A stretch of 64,000 nt of DNA from Neoscytalidium dimidiatum (Eukaryota; Ascomycota; Dothideomycetes; Botryosphaeriales; Botryosphaeriaceae): the NCBI GenBank assembly GCA_037367355.1, contig CM074700.1, forward strand, positions 3,224,001 to 3,288,000, in the 5' to 3' direction. The notes under the pieces were generated by a model. The model did no database searches. It was not told the DNA's origin and worked only from the letters and a program-made list of their open reading frames with translations. The first letter of the stretch is position 1. Each line of letters begins with the position of its first letter. Position numbers and translations under genes: made by a program. This document shows, one piece after another, positions 45,330-56,851 of this stretch.

Positions 45330-48250
45330 AAGGTCGAATTCGAAGGTTAAGTTTTCTATATATATATATTTCTTATATTCTTTAAGGGTTTCTAAGTATA
45401 TTAGAATATCGTCGAGGTAGACTATATAGAATTGGTCTAGGTATTCTCGTAGAACGTAGTTAATAAGAGCTTAGAATATAGTAGGAGCGTTAGTAAGTTT
45501 AAAAGGTATTATTAAGTACTCGTATAGACTATATCGAGTTCTAAATATAGTTTTCTATTTATATTCTTTCTTAACTTAGATAAGATAGTATCTATCCCGT
45601 AGGTCTAGCTTAGTAAAGAACCGCGCTCTAGAGAGGCGATCTCTTAGTTCGTCGATATAAGATAGAGGGTAGTAGTCTTTAATAGTAATATCGTTTAGAG
45701 ATCTATAATCTATATAGAGGCGTAACTTACCTTCAGGCTTTAGTACGAAGAGGACGGGGAATCCTACTAAGAATTAAGAGGGTCGGATATATTCCTTCTT
45801 TAGTAATAAGTCTAAGTATTCCCTTATTACTTATAACTTCCTTTCCGATATTAGATATAAGAGTCTAAATCGGGGTTCGATATCTAGTTTTAGGTTAATC
45901 TTATAGTTCTATAGTTTATATTCTAGTAGTACGTCTTTAATCTTTTCTCTAAAAATTTCCTTAAACCGGTAGTATTTCTTAGAAATACTAGTAAGGTATT
46001 ATTCGTATATTCTAGTAGGGTTATCTTCTTTTACGGATATTAGGTAGTCTAGTTTTTCTCGTCTAGTAGTACTAATCTATTAGATTCTTTCCTTATTTAT
46101 AGTAGTAGAGCGATACTATATTATTCTAATTACTTACCTCTTCTTTCGGATTCTTTCTAGCGTAGCTTTCGAAATTAAGCTTACGTAGGTAATCGGTTCG
46201 GTTATAGTACGTAGTTTCTATTCTAGTTCTTAATTTCGTTCTTTAGATTTAAAGGTAATTCCTCTATTATTCTAATCGTATTATATTTTCTATTTCTTTT
46301 ACTAAGGGATACCTAGAATAATATTATACTTAGAAATCTTAGTAACGTCTAGATAGATACGTTCTCTATAGTTTTTATATTCGAGGGTTAGTTTCGGGGT
46401 TTTAATAATTACCTTTCTATCTCTAAAGAAGCTAGAGAATCTATTAACGATTCTTAGCTAATATAGTTAGTCCTTTTCTCTAGGTTTTAGGTTAGCTTTT
46501 TCTACGAATTAGTTTAAGACGTAGTTTTCTTATAATATAGAGTCGATAAGGGTAAGCGCTTATCGTCTATTAATTCTTATTACGATAACCTAGTAGTTCC
46601 CGTATTCTATAGAATCCCCCTCGCTTTCTAGTAGATATCCTATAGTTTTTCCGGTTAATACTACTATAGTTCTATAGAATAGAAGGCTTACCTACTATAG
46701 TTCTATACTTTCCTATATCTTCCTAAAAAAAGCACCGGCTTAGCCCCTATTATTTCTAGACTCCTTCCCGAAGAAAACTCGAATAAAAACCCCGGTCGAA
46801 ATACCGGACTAGATATATTAGTAGACTAGCCGTCTTTTATAAGCTTAGCTTATATAAAGACGTTAAACGAATAAATAAATAAATAAATACTATAGTCCTA
46901 GTTTAGTAGGCGTTTCTAGTTTTTTAGATAGTACCCGCTAATATTCTTAGCCTCCTAGTAAATAGAATAGGCCTCGATACTATAAGTAGACTAGTAGATA
47001 GTATTATAGTTAGGGGTCTTAGGCCGTCCTTTAGTAGCTAAGGTAGTTTTTTTATCGTTAGTCCGCTAGTTACTAGTTCGTTTATCTAGATAGTTTCTAC
47101 TAATATATCCGTACTTTCTATAGTAGAAGTAAAGATTCTTTTTACGCTATCTTTATTCTTCCTCCGGCGCTAGCCGAGGGTTTCGTCGTTAGTTAGTATC
47201 TAAGTCTATAGAGTCCCCTAGAGGTAGATTATTTCGGAGTTATAAAGTATTAGCTAAGTATCGGGTTTAGCCTATTTCTTATCTAAAGTTAAATAGTTAT
47301 TAGTCGACTTAGATAGCCGTATTAATAGTCTCGCTAAGGTTTCTAGATAATCTTATATAGGCGAATTTAGCCTTTATATTATACTTTAGCCCTTTATAAA
47401 AGATATATTTAAGGGATTAGTCGTTCTAATTAAGGTAGGAGGCGAGTATATAGAATTCTATAACGTATTCCGAGACTAATCGAGTTTATCGGAGGTTCTA
47501 AATTCGAAGAGCGGCCTTCTACTTCTCGTTTTTACTACTAAAGGCTTACCTAATTACGTTAGCGAAGCGATTATAGTTAGTAAATAGACTACTAGTTTCC
47601 GTACGTAAGATAGTCGAGCGGAAGTTCTTTTAATAGGATTCGAACTATCGTACTACGTTACCTTAGAGGTAGGTTTCTACAAAGCGGACTCTTTTCTTAT
47701 CGTCCTTAAATAACGTTTTATAGAACTCGAAGTAGTTTTCTAACTAGGCTAGAAAATTATTAAGTTTACGTCGATCTCTATCGTAGATATCGGGGGTCTT
47801 AATCTTTAGCTTAGTATCGTATCGGGTTAGTTTCGATATCGCGAGGGTAGCTAGTATAGAAGGCTATATAGTACGGTTAACGATAAAGGCTTATTCTCGA
47901 ATAAAGTACTCTAGAAGGACTTAACCGTAGTTATCACTAGCGTCTTCTAGTACTCTAAGTCCGTTAATTACTCGACTTAAGAAGGCTATATCTAAGGAAT
48001 ACGCTTCCGAAATAAGTAGTCTTATATTAAGGGCTAGGTTTCTAGAGATTAAGGGACGGATTAACTAAAGCTAATCCTCCTCTATCGGGAGATTATTTCT
48101 AATTTTAGTCTAGAATATTATAGTTAGTAGTTTTTAGGGTAGGTTTACCTCCGGTACCTATAAAAAGGTAGTTAAAGTATTTCGCTAGGACTCTTTTTAG
48201 GAGAGTTAAAGCGCGTCGTTAGATAGTTTAGGCTTTCTAGAGCCGATATA
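45330..48250 (-). mobile_element. Ty3/Gypsy retrotransposon fragment (gag to RT)
   Basis: On the minus strand a gag region (about 48250-47050) contains a mutated zinc knuckle reading YFYYRKYGYISR near 47150-47110, where Cys and His codons have become Tyr by TpG/CpA mutation. After a protease zone comes a reverse transcriptase with PVLFVLKPEGKLRLYIDYRS, FFTKLDLRDRYY and the box YLDDILIY at about 45450-45400. RNase H and integrase are missing: the element stops near 45330 where LINE-type sequence begins, so it is truncated, probably by that insertion. LTRs were not found. Many in-frame stops. Confidence 0.75.
46705..46890 (+). mobile_element. 5'-truncated LINE 3' end inside the Gypsy element
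   Basis: About 185 bases that are the reverse complement of 39214-39395, the 3' end of the large LINE, including the same (aata)n tail at its right end. The match is close, and the visible differences are mostly C/T changes. The opposite orientation makes an inverted pair 7.3 kb apart. Short 5'-truncated copies are what LINE retrotransposition commonly leaves. Confidence 0.8.
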
Positions 48251-48879
48251 GTAGTAAATAGAGGAGGTTTATATAATAGTAGGGTAGGAATTAATTAATA
48301 AGTTAACTACGAGGATTCTAACTACGCTAAATAAGTATAGTCTATATATAGTAAGTAATCGGTACGATTAGTAGTAATCTATAATATTAACCTACTAATT
48401 AATACTAATTAGTAGTCCAAGCTCTACTAAGCGAGTATACGGTAGTTTAGCGTATTAGTATCGGTAGATATTCTACTAAGTAAGCCCCGAGTTAGTTATA
48501 TAGGCGGTAAGTAGTCGTAGGGTTTCGTTATCTACCTTTTCTAGGCGACTATACCGTAATAATTTTAGACTCTTATAAAACGGCCTACCTAAATATTTAA
48601 CCTACTTAGGTCCGAAACGAAGATAGCGGTTACTACAATAACTACTAAGAATATACTTATATATCTATTTACTAATTATAATAGATAGAGAAGGCTATCG
48701 AGTATTAGTTACTAGATTATACGCGCTTAAAAGTCGTAGGATAATATAATAGTATATAAGGCGTAAGTACTACTTCCTTCTTATAACTTCGAAAAAATTA
48801 ACACTATATAATCGTAGAGCCTTATTAACTTCTACCGCTCTATAGTTAGGTAGATATACTATTCTTCTCTACTTATACT

Positions 48880-49793
48880 AATAGATATTTAGGTTTTTTA
48901 AGCTAAAAGTTCTTCGGAATCTAGGAACTTTCTAAGACGGAGGACTATAGTATAATAATCTACTTAGTATTACTCTTTACGAGTATCGCTATATCTAGCC
49001 TAATAAAGGGGAGCCTAATTTTACGCTATCGATTAGGACCGGGACTAGTTTTAACGACTCTTAAGCCCTTTTTAAACTACGCTCTCCGGTCTATAACCGA
49101 ATATTAAGACGTTTATTTCGATCCTTTATACGTAGTACTAACGGCGAGAAGGCGTGGCGCGACTTTATTAATACGGTCTCGGAAAGCTAAAAGCACCGCT
49201 ACTATCGTTTAAATATTAGCCTTAGAGATTTAGAGCTAGATATCGACGACGTATTAGCAATAAAGCGCCTACGTTATACTACCGAGGAGTATAGTAAGTC
49301 CTTAGCTAAATTATAGTGCGTCCGCCGGGCTATATTTGCGTCTATATTCTACTTCGAACTCGTAGACGTGCCTATCTTCGACGGGGAATCGTACGTATGC
49401 GTAGGTGTTATCTTTTACCGAATAAATATATTGAAAGGAGAAAGGAAAGCTTTCTACGATAACCTCTAAAAGTTATCTTATTATTTCCTTCTAGAAGGCC
49501 GGCCACTCCCCTATGTCGACAATATTCCTAAAGGTGCTCCCCTATATAGAAAGCGCGTGGAGTTCCGGGCGCCGACGTTAGACTATAACGTTAGCATTAC
49601 ATTGGCAGCTATGGGGGGAACCACTAGTTCGCATTACATCAGCGGCCTTCCAAGGAAACTGGAGGACCTTATTTTAAGCCAGAGGCTTAATGCGCCCTTT
49701 GGACGTATCAATCACCAATTATTAGGAAGGCGCCTTCCTCCGTTGCCTCAAAAGAGGAAGCGTGGAAAATTCGAGAGTGGGGAGTTCTTTTAG
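48880..49793 (+). pseudogene. Patatin-like phospholipase gene, 5' part destroyed by RIP
   Basis: One continuous plus frame can be followed from about 48880 to the stop at 49791-49793 without any frameshift. It shows the patatin catalytic-Asp motif DGGL-x-YNN (from 48936) and LSI-x-TGTSF (about 49029-49050), where a TpG change has turned IGTG into IRTG; a charged, helical C-terminal region follows. Six in-frame TAG/TAA stops occur before 49480, all at codons that could have been CAG, CAA or TGG. From about 49600 on the sequence has normal CpA/TpG content and is stop-free (RKLEDLILSQRLNAPFGRI and a basic tail). Patatin-like proteins hydrolyse lipid acyl chains; the GxSxG nucleophile region would lie further left and is unreadable. 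RIP evidently spread from the neighbouring repeat into the gene. Confidence 0.65.
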
Positions 49794-49913
49794 AATACTC
49801 CAATCCCTAAATAAAGGGAGCTTGTATATGTAGTACACAACACAATGATACTTTCTGCAGACAAAAGGGGGCTTCCTTTATATGAATGACCACCACATCG
49901 AAACCAACCAAAG

Positions 49914-51194
49914 CTACAAGAAAACGAAACACTTGAGATCACAACCTTGCTCATACCATCCATAATGCCACCCATTACGTTTTGCTTCACCACTCAACCT
50001 CGACTTGAATTGGGGTCTTGTTTCATTAGACCTCTGCTTGGTGGATGCGTACACCAGCTTGACAGATATCCCAGTAGCCAGAGCAGTCCCAATTTCCGCC
50101 ACCGTCTCTTCGGGGCTCGAACAGGTCTTTCGTTGATGTGCAGTAGTGGTAGGTATTCCAGGAATGCGAGTACCACTGTCTTCGTCCCAGAGCTCCGCTT
50201 GTAGTATAATGCAGAATTCGGCCTCAATGCGGTGGAAATGCACACAATCCTCGAAAAGTATCCTTGCTCGATCCAGGACAACAGAGTTCCGAGAATAGGG
50301 AATGCCCACAACGCTTTGACTCGTCTGAAGGTTGAACCAAATGCCATCCTCAACGAAGGACATTAGAGGCTGGTACCTCGCGTAATGTGCACCAGATCTG
50401 TCGATCAAGCAGACAGTTAAGGTCGATTGAGGACATTGTACGGACACGGCCCCGTCTAAGCTCCTGACCAGTTCCTTGAGTCCTCTCATTGTGCATAAAA
50501 TTCCGAGTGTACACGATGGTGCGTCTGTGTTGTGCAGCGTGAGCGTATCAGCTGCAATTGACTGCCGGGGACTCGGGGGATCGGGACTGATAGCCCTGGA
50601 TGCTGGACCTTCCAAAATCCGTTGAGCCGTTCTTTCGATTTCGAACAGCAGGTCTCTCAAGCTTTGACCGCTAATATAAATGACCATGTTCCACAAGTGC
50701 CATGCGCTTCTGGTGAGGTGGATAGCGAGGTCTTCCCATTGCTCTTCCGTGAGCTGCCTAAGGTGGGTGTGAAGCTGAGGATCCACCACGACTTTTGGTT
50801 CGGGAGCGGTCAAGCCTTTATGCTCTGCGAAACGTGATGTGATCAGACCGAGGACGAGCTTCGCAACAGGTGACATGGAAGGAACCGTTGTGGGAGGCCA
50901 GGGGACACCGAGGCTGGACATGATTGACGACAAGCCACCTTCAGCATATTCGGTCAAGATACTGCGGTAAATAGTCATTCCTTGTTGGGTATCAAGAACG
51001 TCGCATCCGAGTGCATCAACTCTGAGCGTCAACGGACGAGAAGGGGGTTGTTCGGCAGCATTGCCCTGACGAAAATCAGTTTCCCATCGGACAGAATATC
51101 ATGGTTTATTGATGTGGCGCCATCTTAAGCTTACATATGACTCTGGAAACTGGTGGGCTGTTGGTGCTTGCAATTCGTGGCTGATTTGCTGCAT
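49914..51194 (-). CDS. Hypothetical protein, 403 residues
   Basis: Two exons: 51194-51135 (20 codons, MQQISHELQAPTAHQFPESY) and 51065-49914, joined in phase 0 across a 69-base intron (donor GTAAGC, acceptor GTCAG). The main exon has no in-frame ATG at its beginning, so the upstream exon gives the start. I do not recognise a domain. Visible parts: a helical segment with HLRQLTEEQWEDLAIHL, a Pro/Ser linker (SPDPPSPRQS) near the middle, and a beta-rich second half containing many Cys. No signal peptide or membrane segment. It begins only 120 bases beyond the phospholipase remnant, convergent with it, and shows no RIP damage, so it is probably intact. Confidence 0.6.
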
Positions 51195-52744
51195 CACGGT
51201 GGACAATCAGATTGAATGGTCTGGCTGCACACGGTTGGGTGCATGTAAGGGAGAGGGAAATGAGCGGCCGATTCTATATATATTTCGGCTAAGTACGGAG
51301 ACTCTCACAAGCGAGACACACGGAATGCCCCTGATAAGCCCACCATGTTTATGGGGTAGAAGGATTTGGCGTCTGGCCATTCTCTGATACCCTTGTCGAT
51401 ACGAAGCGGGAAAAGTGGACCGGCGGACAAAATGATTAAAAAACAATGCTTTAATATCTCTGGCTAATAGTACTCTGCACTATAGCGACGTAATATAGCC
51501 CTCTGAAATCAACTCTCTGGCTTCCTGTCCGACAAGGAATAAGTTCGGCAGGGAGTCGTATCCCTTATCTCCTCTGCGCTCGAGTCGTGGCTCCTGTAAG
51601 AGCAAAATCATCCGATTGCTACGGATAAGCCTTTATGCCTGAACTGGTCAGATCTGTCTTACGCGCGAGAGTAAGACTTACTATTATCCCAAAGCCCAGA
51701 ATCCTTGGCAACGAGTATAGTAAGAGCTATCCAGCCCCAATTGATCTATTGGTCATCTAATTTAGCCTATGTCCGTGCGAATACCCCCTTTGCTTTCTGA
51801 GAGCCGTGGATATTGATGAAACGATGCCTATCTCGTAGAATATGTATGTTGCTTTTCTCTAGGAGTTGTTGAAATGCTATCCCGTTGCCGACTTTCATTA
51901 GGATGAGACTCGTGCGAGCGACTTTCTACGATCTTATTAGTGTCAAGTATAATACTTTAACTATGTTTTTGGATACCTTTATATCTTCATAAGCCTCCCT
52001 ATCTCCTTCTTTATCTTTTGAAAGGATGTAATGTTCTAAGAGTTCAGTCTTGATCTGTTAGTGGGTTCCTTCAGGAGAGATACCGGGCGCTCACCTCCGA
52101 CTACGAGGCCCAACCCGACGAGTCCACGTTAGGATTGACGCCCAAATTGGGCCCGTGCCATTTAATATGCTTGATTTCCATGTTTGGGGGCAGGCTGAAA
52201 TGGGATGGGGATGCTCTGACGCTATCAGCTTGGAGGGTTGATGATGGTAAAACCCCGGGGATCGGGTGCTTAAGCTCTCCTGAATAGATGCTGGTCGCGC
52301 TTTCTGGTGGCGTGCATGTGTAGTACACCCGGTCTAATCGGCCGGAGAATTAGCTCGATGAGGTTGGACGAGCCTACCAGCTGCCGAAGCGGGGGTCCAT
52401 GCTCCTTGCTTGTTGGACGCTATACTGTCGATTAACAATCGAGGCGCTTGATTAGCAAGGCCTAGATGCCGACTGACTGGCTCTGCTATGGAGGGGTAAC
52501 GGACTAGGCTGCCAGTTATGACACTGCAATAGGTTCTGGCACGCGTCTGGCTTCGCTTTGCATACCTTGGCACTTGCCACTTAAGGGGGCCTACGCAATG
52601 CGACGCATTCGGATTGGGAGGCAAATCACTAATGATGATTACGCACTTTAGTGGCAAGACAGTCACAGGTCTTGAGAAATATGGTGGTCGAAATGAATGG
52701 AACTTAATGTAACTGTCTGATAATCTAATCTATAATTAACTACT
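51195..52744. other. Intergenic, AT-rich, no gene seen
   Basis: Short frames only. Confidence 0.45.
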
Positions 52745-54366
52745 ATACACTTTTCCACTAGACGACGATATCTTTACGAAAGACAGGGTGCTTGGATGCT
52801 TTAGGAATATGCGCCCCAATCTAACACTCTGGTCGGAACCCTTTAAAATATAGAGTATAATCGTCACCATCTAGAATAGGAATATATGGTTGGTTCGTCC
52901 TTATGTTAAGCTTGAGTTGTCGAAGCATTTCTTTTGCATCGTTGCGACTAATTGAGGCCTCTAAACCATCCACAATCGCGCTGCTCGTGAGGAAGTCGCG
53001 ATGATACTGTAGCTTCTGAGATCTGTTAGCAAAGACTAAAAGGTAGGATTCTTCGATTCACCTTAGCAAGGCTTAGGAACGTGGCTATAAACGCCGGAAA
53101 CTCCAAACATATGTTAGCTATGTCCTGGACCAGTCTTGTCCGCTACTGTTGAAGACTCGCGGCCCCTTCCTCGCCCCTGGTCGCCTAATCCATCGTATTG
53201 TACGAATGTCTTGCCCAGCTGGCTACTCGGAAGCGCCTAGGCTCGGAATTGAAAAGGCAAATCTCGTCGAAAACCGCGAAATCTGTATCTAGTACGCCGG
53301 AGCGAGCTAGTCTTATTGAGAGAAGGGGGAGGCGTTTTAGGAAGTTATTAAGATCGTAAGACTCGTAGACCTTTCTAATTGGCTCGAGTTCGCGATAGAA
53401 GTAGTCCTTTAGGTCTAGTGTCTGCGGATTGTTTTCTCTATAATGGAGACCTTTCCGCAGTACTTTCCCTAAGAATCTAACATCTTCCGCAGCCTGCGAT
53501 CGTAAGACACAGGTCCTACTATCGTTTCGGGAGAACAAACCCTTGCGGCGTATTTCCATGCGAAGTAGGGGGCTGCCTCGATGACAGATACCTTCACCTT
53601 CGTTAACAGGTCCTGGTAAGACTAGAGGAATGGGGCAACTCGACTCGCTGAGCCGTCTAGTGCGAATGACACTAGAGCCTCTAGAGGGACTGTTATTAGC
53701 GCCTCTTTATGTTTCTGTAATACTGCATTTGCAAACTTGTGTAGTTGTGCTATATGTGGTTCGTCGACAGAGACTAATGAAGGATCTGGCCAATCGACTG
53801 TTGGCATTTTAGGCGAGGAAAGGACCGTATGTTTAAGGCCGTGAGTAAATCGAGGGCCATATGTTTGACAAAACCGGGTGTCTATTCATCAGCGCTGTCT
53901 GCTTGAGTAGGAGGGCTTTCATACAAGTGCATGAATTATATAAGGAGTGGTCGCAGGAGAAGGTAGTCCGCCGTCTGTCGAAGTTGAAGCTCCCGCATAC
54001 TGAGCAGACTCTGAAGAAAGGCTAAAAAGTCGTCTTCGTGACCGGGCTCTCTTGGTATCCTATTTGCTCTAAGGTATTGTTGATTGTAGTAAGATCTTGA
54101 GTGCAACAGCCGCGTAGAGCACTGAGGTGGGCGCTAGGAGGGTCGACACGGATTAGCCGAGTAACCTGCCTAGCATCTGCTGTAAGCAAAATTGAGAGCA
54201 CCTGCGCCCCTACATCGCTATTGAATTGGGTTGACATTTCGGTTCGAAGGAGAGGGATGAAAGAGTTTCCTTTATTCAACGGGAGGCTGAAAGTGATTCT
54301 TACGGACGCAGAGCGCTTAGCTGAACCTGGGGGTGCGGGTAGTAGCGCAATTATGTTGAGCTCCAT
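52745..54366 (-). pseudogene. Relic gene with many stops and frame changes
   Basis: Coding-like blocks follow one another on the minus strand but in different frames: 54366-54022 (starts MELNIIALLPAPPGSAK), then 54060-53760 with FLAFLQSLLSMRELQL and two TAA/TAG stops, 53807-53560 with HKFANAVLQKHKEALITVPL, 53559-53185 with DVRFLGKVLRKGLHYRENNP, and about 53020-52750 with YHRDFLTSSAIVDGLEASI. Several stops are TAG where CAG would restore Gln. I cannot name the family. The blocks may come from one long gene or from several. Confidence 0.4.
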
Positions 54367-54667
54367 CGCGACGATACGATGATTTTCAAGTGGGATCTGC
54401 TGATGAGGTTATGTCGGGGTCGTAATGTGGTGGTGGGGGGAAGTGTAGTGGGCTTCCAACTTGGCGCGGCAGGGGAGCGTGTACGCTGGTGAGAGCCCGA
54501 GCGGCCCCTAGGCCCAGCGTCTGCCATCCGCGGGATTTTCGCGTAGGTAATAACAGCTAGGTGCTTCCGTACAGTATGACCAGCTTGTATGATACGCGGC
54601 ACGTCGCGGCGGTGCAATGCGAGCTGTGAGCGGAGAGTAGCGCGCATGTGCCGGAATGTCAAGGGGT

Positions 54668-54715
54668 CCGTTTTGGGGAAAAAGTGTTGCGCGTAATACT
54701 TTTTCCCTAAAACGG
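54668..54715. repeat. 48-base near-perfect palindrome
   Basis: Stem arms of 18 bases (CCGTTTTGGGGAAAAAGT and its partner) differ at one position. Even the 12-base centre is symmetric apart from transitions, so the whole 48 bases may once have been a perfect palindrome. Flanks do not continue the symmetry. It lies between two relic genes of opposite orientation. Confidence 0.75.
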
Positions 54716-54904
54716 TTTGGCGTGGCGCAACTGGGCCGTGCAGGTGCGGTGAGCGCTAATGCACAGCCTAGGGAGCTCGCACGGAAACGAGGTTAAGTTA
54801 AGTACCCGCCGTCGGCCTCCTCCTCTGATCCACTCTAGCCCCATAGAACCAGCTGCTAGCGTAGGAACAGTTTAACTATATCTCCTCTATATCTAGTAGA
54901 GCTC

Positions 54905-55642
54905 ATGGCTATCATTAAGACGACGTCCGACGGAGAACTCCAATTGCTTAAAACGGATGTTCTTGGTCTAGTAGAGAGACTGACAAGACTTCCATTTATA
55001 TGTATTGAGTTGTAGGGATGGTTACCTCGCATGCACTACCTTCTAACCGTGGATCACTAGATGCGAGCCCGTATCTCCATAAAGTCTGACTTAGGAACGC
55101 GCGCGGGCGATCTAAAAGACGATCTCGAAACGGCACCCGAGAAGGTTAGAACCTTACTTAGCGCTGTACACTCGCACCGTCCCAAAATACTTGACTCTTT
55201 ACAGAGACCAGTTAACGACGCTCTCAAGGATGAGTCCGAGAGTGTGGAAGAGGATGTTCGGATTACAGACATTAAGAGTGTTGGTCAACTATCAGTGGAG
55301 AGGAAGTTCCGGAAAGTTTTGGCTGCTCGAAGCTTGGCAAAGGAGTACCGCCTTTTTAGGAGCAGCCCCAACGATCGTCTAGCAAGCAAATCGCTGTTCT
55401 ACGATAATATTAGTCAGAAAAATAAACGATACAGACAATACATCACGCAAGGCGAGAAGCTCCGCCACTTCGAGGAGAATGCTACGCCCGGAGTGGCGAT
55501 AATCTTGGCGTTCGTCTGGAAGAAGGGCTTGTACCTAAAAGAAAAGAACGAGCTTACCCTATTTATAAAGTTATTTCGAAAATATGATCGGGATTTGTAC
55601 GAAAGGCTCGAAAAGCGTAGGGAATGGCTTGAGACCTGTTAG
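54905..55642 (+). pseudogene. Relic gene with two TAG stops in one frame
   Basis: From ATG at 54905 a single frame runs to the stop at 55640-55642 interrupted only by TAG at about 55013 and 55058, each in a context where CAG would give Gln (L-x-GW and DH-x-M). The downstream 193 codons are open and strongly coding-like: charged helices such as GDLKDDLETAPEKVRTLL and EEDVRITDIKSVGQLSVERK, then a KNKRYRQYITQGEK region. No domain recognised; overall it looks helical and intracellular. Further decayed blocks on the same strand (HHIFLSDKIQRDLDSTS near 55970) may belong to it. Confidence 0.45.
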
Positions 55643-56339
55643 CAGAGTTATGATGGTACGTTGATTAACAATGTTTTTTCTAAGAGATATCCTTAACGCA
55701 ACTAGAGAATTGCAAAGTGCGTAATAAAGCTAGGGGAATAGATGGCTATAGCCCTCCCTGCGAACTCACTTCTATTATTGAGGAGTCCTTCGCAGAAAAA
55801 GCGTAGGCGAATAAGCGTCGCAAGCGGTCCATAACAGCCTTAAGTAAGAGAGCCGAAGCCGCTAAGACGCCATAGCATGCGACCTTATAAGGTTTAAATC
55901 TCCATCTTCTATTAAACCACATGCTGATATAAGCCAGATATACAATCTAATTACGGATAGACCGCACCACATTTTCCTAAGCGACAAGATTCAGAGAGAC
56001 CTCGACAGTACATCCAAGCCGGGTGCCGCCAACTGGAAGGACTTCCATCCGAAGGAGGTATCGGAACAGCAAGTAAATTCGCGGAAGCAGGATTCCCTAT
56101 GACCATAGATAAAAGAAGAGTTCATAAATCCACTCGAGGTACTGAGCAAACAACTGCGCCAGTATAGCAGCAATATGTAACGTCTCCACTTGGGAGAACG
56201 GGAACAGATATGCCATCACACTCCGCAGACGACGACACCACTGTGATGCACAATATAGGGCAAGATTTTATCGTACTATGGGACTTTGGATGGCAAAATT
56301 TCGACTCTGTATTCCTTGGAGCAGGGTCGGCTTAAGCAC

Positions 56340-56851
56340 CTTAAACGCTATTGCTTTACCACTAGTACATCTACCCCCGGTGTTACTTCCTCGTCGCGCG
56401 TAACGGATATTCGCTTTCCGATATCGAGCTTTGCATTGGATATCGACGGGGAGGTTTCGGGATCTGCTCTAAGAGGGAAAAAGAACACAGGCTCGCGGGC
56501 CTCGAAGAGGCACTTCGTTCTAAACCGTATAAAGCGGAAATCTTTGCCTCTTAGTTCCTACTGTTTGTTAGCCTTAGCTACAGTTCCGAATGAAGCGATC
56601 ACCTCTCTATAGTCTAAGAGTTTGACTATAAGCTCGCGGACACCATCGTAACGTGTGACAACCTGTAATTCCTTTGTCCCTTGATCCCAGTTATTTTCCA
56701 ATCCCGTGGAGATGTCTTGGAGAAGGGACTTCACGTCCGGCCCGAGATCAATCTCACTGAGGTGCGGCTGGCTGATTATAGTATGTGCTATGGTATGTGT
56801 TGCTTTGTCGATTAGTGTTGCGTCGAGCCCGCGGTGACGAAGATTCGACAT
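56340..56851 (-). pseudogene. Relic gene fragment
   Basis: A start at 56851 opens 97 codons of protein-like sequence (DLGPDVKSLLQDISTGLENN, then RELIVKLLDYREVIASF) to a TAG at 56558-56560. The same frame then continues sensibly (GKDFRFIRFRTKCLFEAREP) for some 70 codons to another TAG. Replacing TAG by CAG would keep it open, as for light RIP. Family not recognised. Confidence 0.35.

Larger units (their letters stand above)
38930..49600. other. RIP-mutated, transposon-filled island
   Basis: About 10.7 kb in which CpA and TpG are nearly absent, TpA is very frequent and CpG is retained. In-frame stops in the old coding frames are TAG/TAA at former Gln or Trp codons. The borders on both sides are sharp, within a few tens of bases. 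This is the signature of repeat-induced point mutation acting on repeated DNA in a sexual ascomycete. Confidence 0.85.
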
